A stretch of 22,761 nt of DNA from a virus, in the IMG/VR virus record IMGVR_UViG_3300017746_000181, positions 1-22,761 of that record; one strand, given 5' to 3'. The notes below the pieces were generated by a model. The model was not told where the DNA came from. It made no database searches and saw only the letters and a list, made by a program, of their open reading frames with translations. A program made the position numbers and the translations under genes. Positions 20,096 to 22,761 of this stretch are shown piece by piece. Numbering within the stretch: position 1 is the first letter of the stretch; each line of letters starts with the position of its first letter.

Positions 20096-22543
20096 ATGAT
20101 AAACAAACCAAAGTTCAATTCTGGGAGTGGGTTTCCAAATCAATTTGCACCAGATGAAGAAAAAGCTAGTTTAGAATATGGCCTTCGTGTAGGTAGAGCA
20201 ATAGAGTCTGAATGGTTTTCAAGAGATCACGGAAGTTCTCTGTATGGAGAGATAAGATCGGAGTTTTTAACTAGACGATTATATGCAAGGGGAGAACAGC
20301 CTGTAGAAAAATATAAGAATGAATTATCTATAAACGGAGATCTTTCTTATCTTAATTTAGATTGGACACCAGTTCCAATTATTCCTAAATTTGTTGACAT
20401 AGTAGTCAATGGTATATCTAATAGATTATACGATATTAAAGCTGAAGCTGTAGATCAATTTTCTACAATAGAAAGAGACAATTTTAGAAATGAATTAAGA
20501 GCTGACATGATCGCTTACGAGCCTTTAAAAATTATAAAAGACAATACAGGAGTAAATGCTTTCAATTTTGATGAAGCTGTAGTCCCTAAGTCTGACGAAG
20601 AACTTGATCTTTATATGAATTTAAGATACAAGCAAGGTGTTGAGGTTGCTCAAGAGACTGCTTTAAAAACCTTACTTGAAATAAATGATTATGAAGAAAC
20701 TAAAAGAAGAATAGACGAGGATAATGTTGTTTTAGGTATATCAGTTTTAAAACACAATTTTGATATGCATGATGGTGTAAAAGTTGATTATGTAGACCCA
20801 GTTAATTTTGTTTACTCTCCTACAGAAGATCCAAACTTTAGAGATTGTTATTATTTTGGAGAAGTAAAATCTGTACACGCCTCTGAATTAAAAAAAATAA
20901 ATCCTTATTTAGAACAAGAAGAGTTAGAACAAATTGTTAAAACTGCTTCTAGATATGATGGATATAGAAGCACTCAAAACTTAACTTCACAAAGTGGCCT
21001 TGATAAATCTAGTGTTTCTTTATTATATTTTTCTTATAAAACGGATAGCGAAATAGTTTATAAAATAAAAGATGGTAATAACGGAGGAAAAAAAGCAATT
21101 AAAAAAGATGGTTCTTTTAATCCACCAAAAACTGAACAAGCAAGATTTAAAAAAGTTTCTAGAAGAATAGATGTATGGTATGAAGGTGTAATGGTTTTAG
21201 GAACAAACACAATATTAAAATGGGAAGTAATGAAGAATATGGTTAGACCTAAATCTTCATTTCAAAAAACTATTGCTCCGTATATAGTAAACGCTATAAA
21301 AATGTCTAAAGGAAAAATAGATTCTTTAGTGAAAAGAATGATTCCTTTTGCAGATCAAATACAGCTTGTTCATTTAAAACTACAGCAAGTAGTGTCTAAA
21401 ATGATACCTGATGGTGTATTTATAGATGCAGACGGATTAAATAGTGTTGATTTAGGAAATGGAGCTTCTTATAATCCTTCAGAAGCATTATCCATGTATT
21501 TTCAAACTGGTTCAGTTATAGGAAGAAGTTATACTGAAGACGGAGAGTTTAATAATGCAAGAGTTCCAATTCAAGAATTGACAAGCTCTGGTTCAAACGC
21601 TAAAATTGCAAGTTTAATAAATATGTACAATTATCAGCTTGGTATGATAAGAGCTGTGACTGGTGTTAATGAAGCTAGAGATGGAAGTGCTCCTGATCAA
21701 TATGCTTTAGTAGGTATTCAAAAGCTTGCTGCTTTGAACAGTAATACTGCAACAAAACATATAGTACAATCAGGATTATTTATTACTAGAAAGCTATGTC
21801 AAGCATTATCTTATAGATTATCAGATATATTACAGTTTTCTGAGTTTGCAGATGATTTTGCAAAAATGATAGGTAAAAACAACTTAAAGATACTAAATGA
21901 TATTAGAGACTTACATTTACATGACTTTGGTATTTTTATAGAATTAGAGCCAGATGAAGAAGAAAAAGCATTATTAGAACAAAACATACAACAATCTATT
22001 CAAGCACAGAAAATAGATTTAGACGATGCTATAGATATTAGACAGGTAAATAACTTAACATTAGCTAACACTCTGCTTAAAATAAAAAAACAGAGAAAAG
22101 AGCAAGAGGATATGAAGAAACAACAATCTACTATTCAAATGCAAACTCAATCTAATGTACAGTCAGCTCAAGCTGCTTCTCAGTCTAGAATGCAGGAATC
22201 TCAAATGAAACTACAAGGAGAATCTCAACTTGAACAATTAAAAAGTCAGTTAGATTTACAAAAAATAAAACAAGAAGCAGAAATACAAAAACAAATGCTT
22301 CAATTAAAATATCAGTTTGAGTTTCAGTTAAAACAAATGGATTCAGAAAATTTTCAAAATAAAGAGAGTTTTAAAGAAGATAGAAAAGACCAAAGAACAG
22401 AAAAACAAGCTACACAGCAAAGTAAAATGATTGCTCAAAGAAAAGAAAATTTGCCACCTACTAACTTCGAGGAACAAGAAGAAGAACAGGTAGATCCTAT
22501 GGCAAATCTTTTACAAAATATGAATCAAAAAAACGTGCTATAA
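20096..22543 (+). CDS. Portal protein (815 aa)
   Basis: Follows terL by 2 nt, the standard terminase-portal order. The core has GEIRSEFLTRRLYARGEQPV, NLDWTPVPIIPKFVDIVVNG (112-131), then SVLKHNFDMHDGVKVDYVDPVNFVYSPTEDPNF, a pattern seen in large (about 800 aa) portals of Bacteroidota phages including crAss-like ones. The last ~150 residues are Gln/Lys/Glu-rich coiled coil (MKKQQSTIQMQTQSNVQSAQ, LEQLKSQLDLQKIKQEAE). Portals form the dodecameric ring at the head vertex through which DNA passes. Its size points to a large-portal podovirus-like lineage rather than lambda-like phages. No frameshift or truncation seen. Confidence 0.85.
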   Translation: MINKPKFNSGSGFPNQFAPDEEKASLEYGLRVGRAIESEWFSRDHGSSLYGEIRSEFLTRRLYARGEQPVEKYKNELSINGDLSYLNLDWTPVPIIPKFVDIVVNGISNRLYDIKAEAVDQFSTIERDNFRNELRADMIAYEPLKIIKDNTGVNAFNFDEAVVPKSDEELDLYMNLRYKQGVEVAQETALKTLLEINDYEETKRRIDEDNVVLGISVLKHNFDMHDGVKVDYVDPVNFVYSPTEDPNFRDCYYFGEVKSVHASELKKINPYLEQEELEQIVKTASRYDGYRSTQNLTSQSGLDKSSVSLLYFSYKTDSEIVYKIKDGNNGGKKAIKKDGSFNPPKTEQARFKKVSRRIDVWYEGVMVLGTNTILKWEVMKNMVRPKSSFQKTIAPYIVNAIKMSKGKIDSLVKRMIPFADQIQLVHLKLQQVVSKMIPDGVFIDADGLNSVDLGNGASYNPSEALSMYFQTGSVIGRSYTEDGEFNNARVPIQELTSSGSNAKIASLINMYNYQLGMIRAVTGVNEARDGSAPDQYALVGIQKLAALNSNTATKHIVQSGLFITRKLCQALSYRLSDILQFSEFADDFAKMIGKNNLKILNDIRDLHLHDFGIFIELEPDEEEKALLEQNIQQSIQAQKIDLDDAIDIRQVNNLTLANTLLKIKKQRKEQEDMKKQQSTIQMQTQSNVQSAQAASQSRMQESQMKLQGESQLEQLKSQLDLQKIKQEAEIQKQMLQLKYQFEFQLKQMDSENFQNKESFKEDRKDQRTEKQATQQSKMIAQRKENLPPTNFEEQEEEQVDPMANLLQNMNQKNVL

Positions 22544-22550
22544 ATATTAG

Positions 22551-22558
22551 TATTTTTG
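22551..22558 (+). promoter_or_regulatory. Bacteroidota-type -7 element TATTTTTG
   Basis: ATTAGTATTTTTGTA lies in the gap between the portal and the next gene, 23 nt before the ATG at 22582, followed by a TTTAATTTAATTTATT leader. Its flanks match the element at 16129. It presumably drives the head-protein unit that runs off the window, where a strong separate promoter would suit the capsid gene. Confidence 0.6.
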
Positions 22559-22581
22559 TATAAAATTTAATTTAATTTATT

Positions 22582-22761
22582 ATGAGTGAAGAAATCACAG
22601 CAAAAGTCATTGAAGATAATTCAAATGACGTAGATTTTAAAATAAATCTATCTAAGAGTAAAAAAGAAGAACCTAAAGAAGAGGTCAAAGAAGAAGTTGT
22701 TGAGCAAGAAGTTGAAAAAAAAGAGCAAGAAACAACAGAAGAAGTAAAAGAAGAAGTAAAA
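22582..22761 (+). CDS. Acidic head/scaffold-type protein, truncated by window end (60 aa seen)
   Basis: Starts MSEEITAKVIEDNSNDVDFK, then is nearly all Glu, Lys, Val and Gln (KEEPKEEVKEEVVEQE ...) to the window edge, without a stop. The gene directly after a portal and under its own promoter is commonly a scaffold or head protein, and highly charged Glu/Lys N-termini are common in scaffolding proteins. Not enough sequence is present to name a family. Confidence 0.6.
   Translation, partial: MSEEITAKVIEDNSNDVDFKINLSKSKKEEPKEEVKEEVVEQEVEKKEQETTEEVKEEVK

Noticed and set aside
1-22761. Factor-independent terminators, tRNAs, CRISPR arrays, integrase or insertion sequences
   Set aside because: I saw no GC-rich stem followed by a T run in the short gaps, no cloverleaf-like segment, no spaced direct repeats and no recombinase or transposase gene.

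Overview
This window is a dense, single-strand block of a tailed double-stranded DNA phage genome. All credible genes lie on the + strand, with overlapping or nearly touching ends, and no gene-free stretch reaches 300 bases. The host is most likely a member of the Bacteroidota, probably a marine or aquatic Flavobacteriia-like bacterium. The clues are AT-rich DNA, absence of Shine-Dalgarno sites with a recurrent TTATG start context, TAnnTTTG-type promoter elements, and signal peptides ending in -SQ as is common in flavobacterial exported proteins. The large terminase, portal and several small conserved proteins resemble those of marine flavobacterial phages and, more distantly, crAss-like phages; that placement rests on remembered family features, not a search.

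Layout: (1) 1-1093, small lysine-rich basic proteins flanking a tail-type structural protein. (2) 1138-7185, a transcription unit of small phage proteins, one-TM proteins, and six Sec-targeted proteins: a small CsgG-fold-like protein, a cohesin/dockerin-like modular protein, two lipoproteins, a CsgG-like (curli secretion channel family) protein and an outer-membrane-barrel-like protein. It ends with an M15 peptidase endolysin. A candidate two-gene spanin pair lies inside it. (3) 7209-7771, a 3-TM-family holin and a tiny basic protein. (4) 7818-9893, two tail/fibre-tip-type proteins. (5) 9923-16117, a 1556-aa tail fibre ending in an S74 self-cleaving chaperone domain, another appendage protein and a GT2-like glycosyltransferase. 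(6) 16152-22543, conserved small proteins, a double GroES-like protein, a probable small terminase, the large terminase and the portal. (7) from 22582, the start of an acidic, probably scaffold or head protein.

Six promoter-like elements sit at the module boundaries, so each module may be a separately fired late transcript. The most unusual system is the set of phage-encoded outer-envelope proteins embedded between small membrane proteins and the endolysin/holin. It may represent an outer-membrane-opening or outer-membrane-remodelling device working with lysis. Secondary points of interest are a compositionally foreign patch covering the ATPase core of the terminase, internal duplications in the fibre genes, and a GroES-like protein just ahead of the packaging genes.
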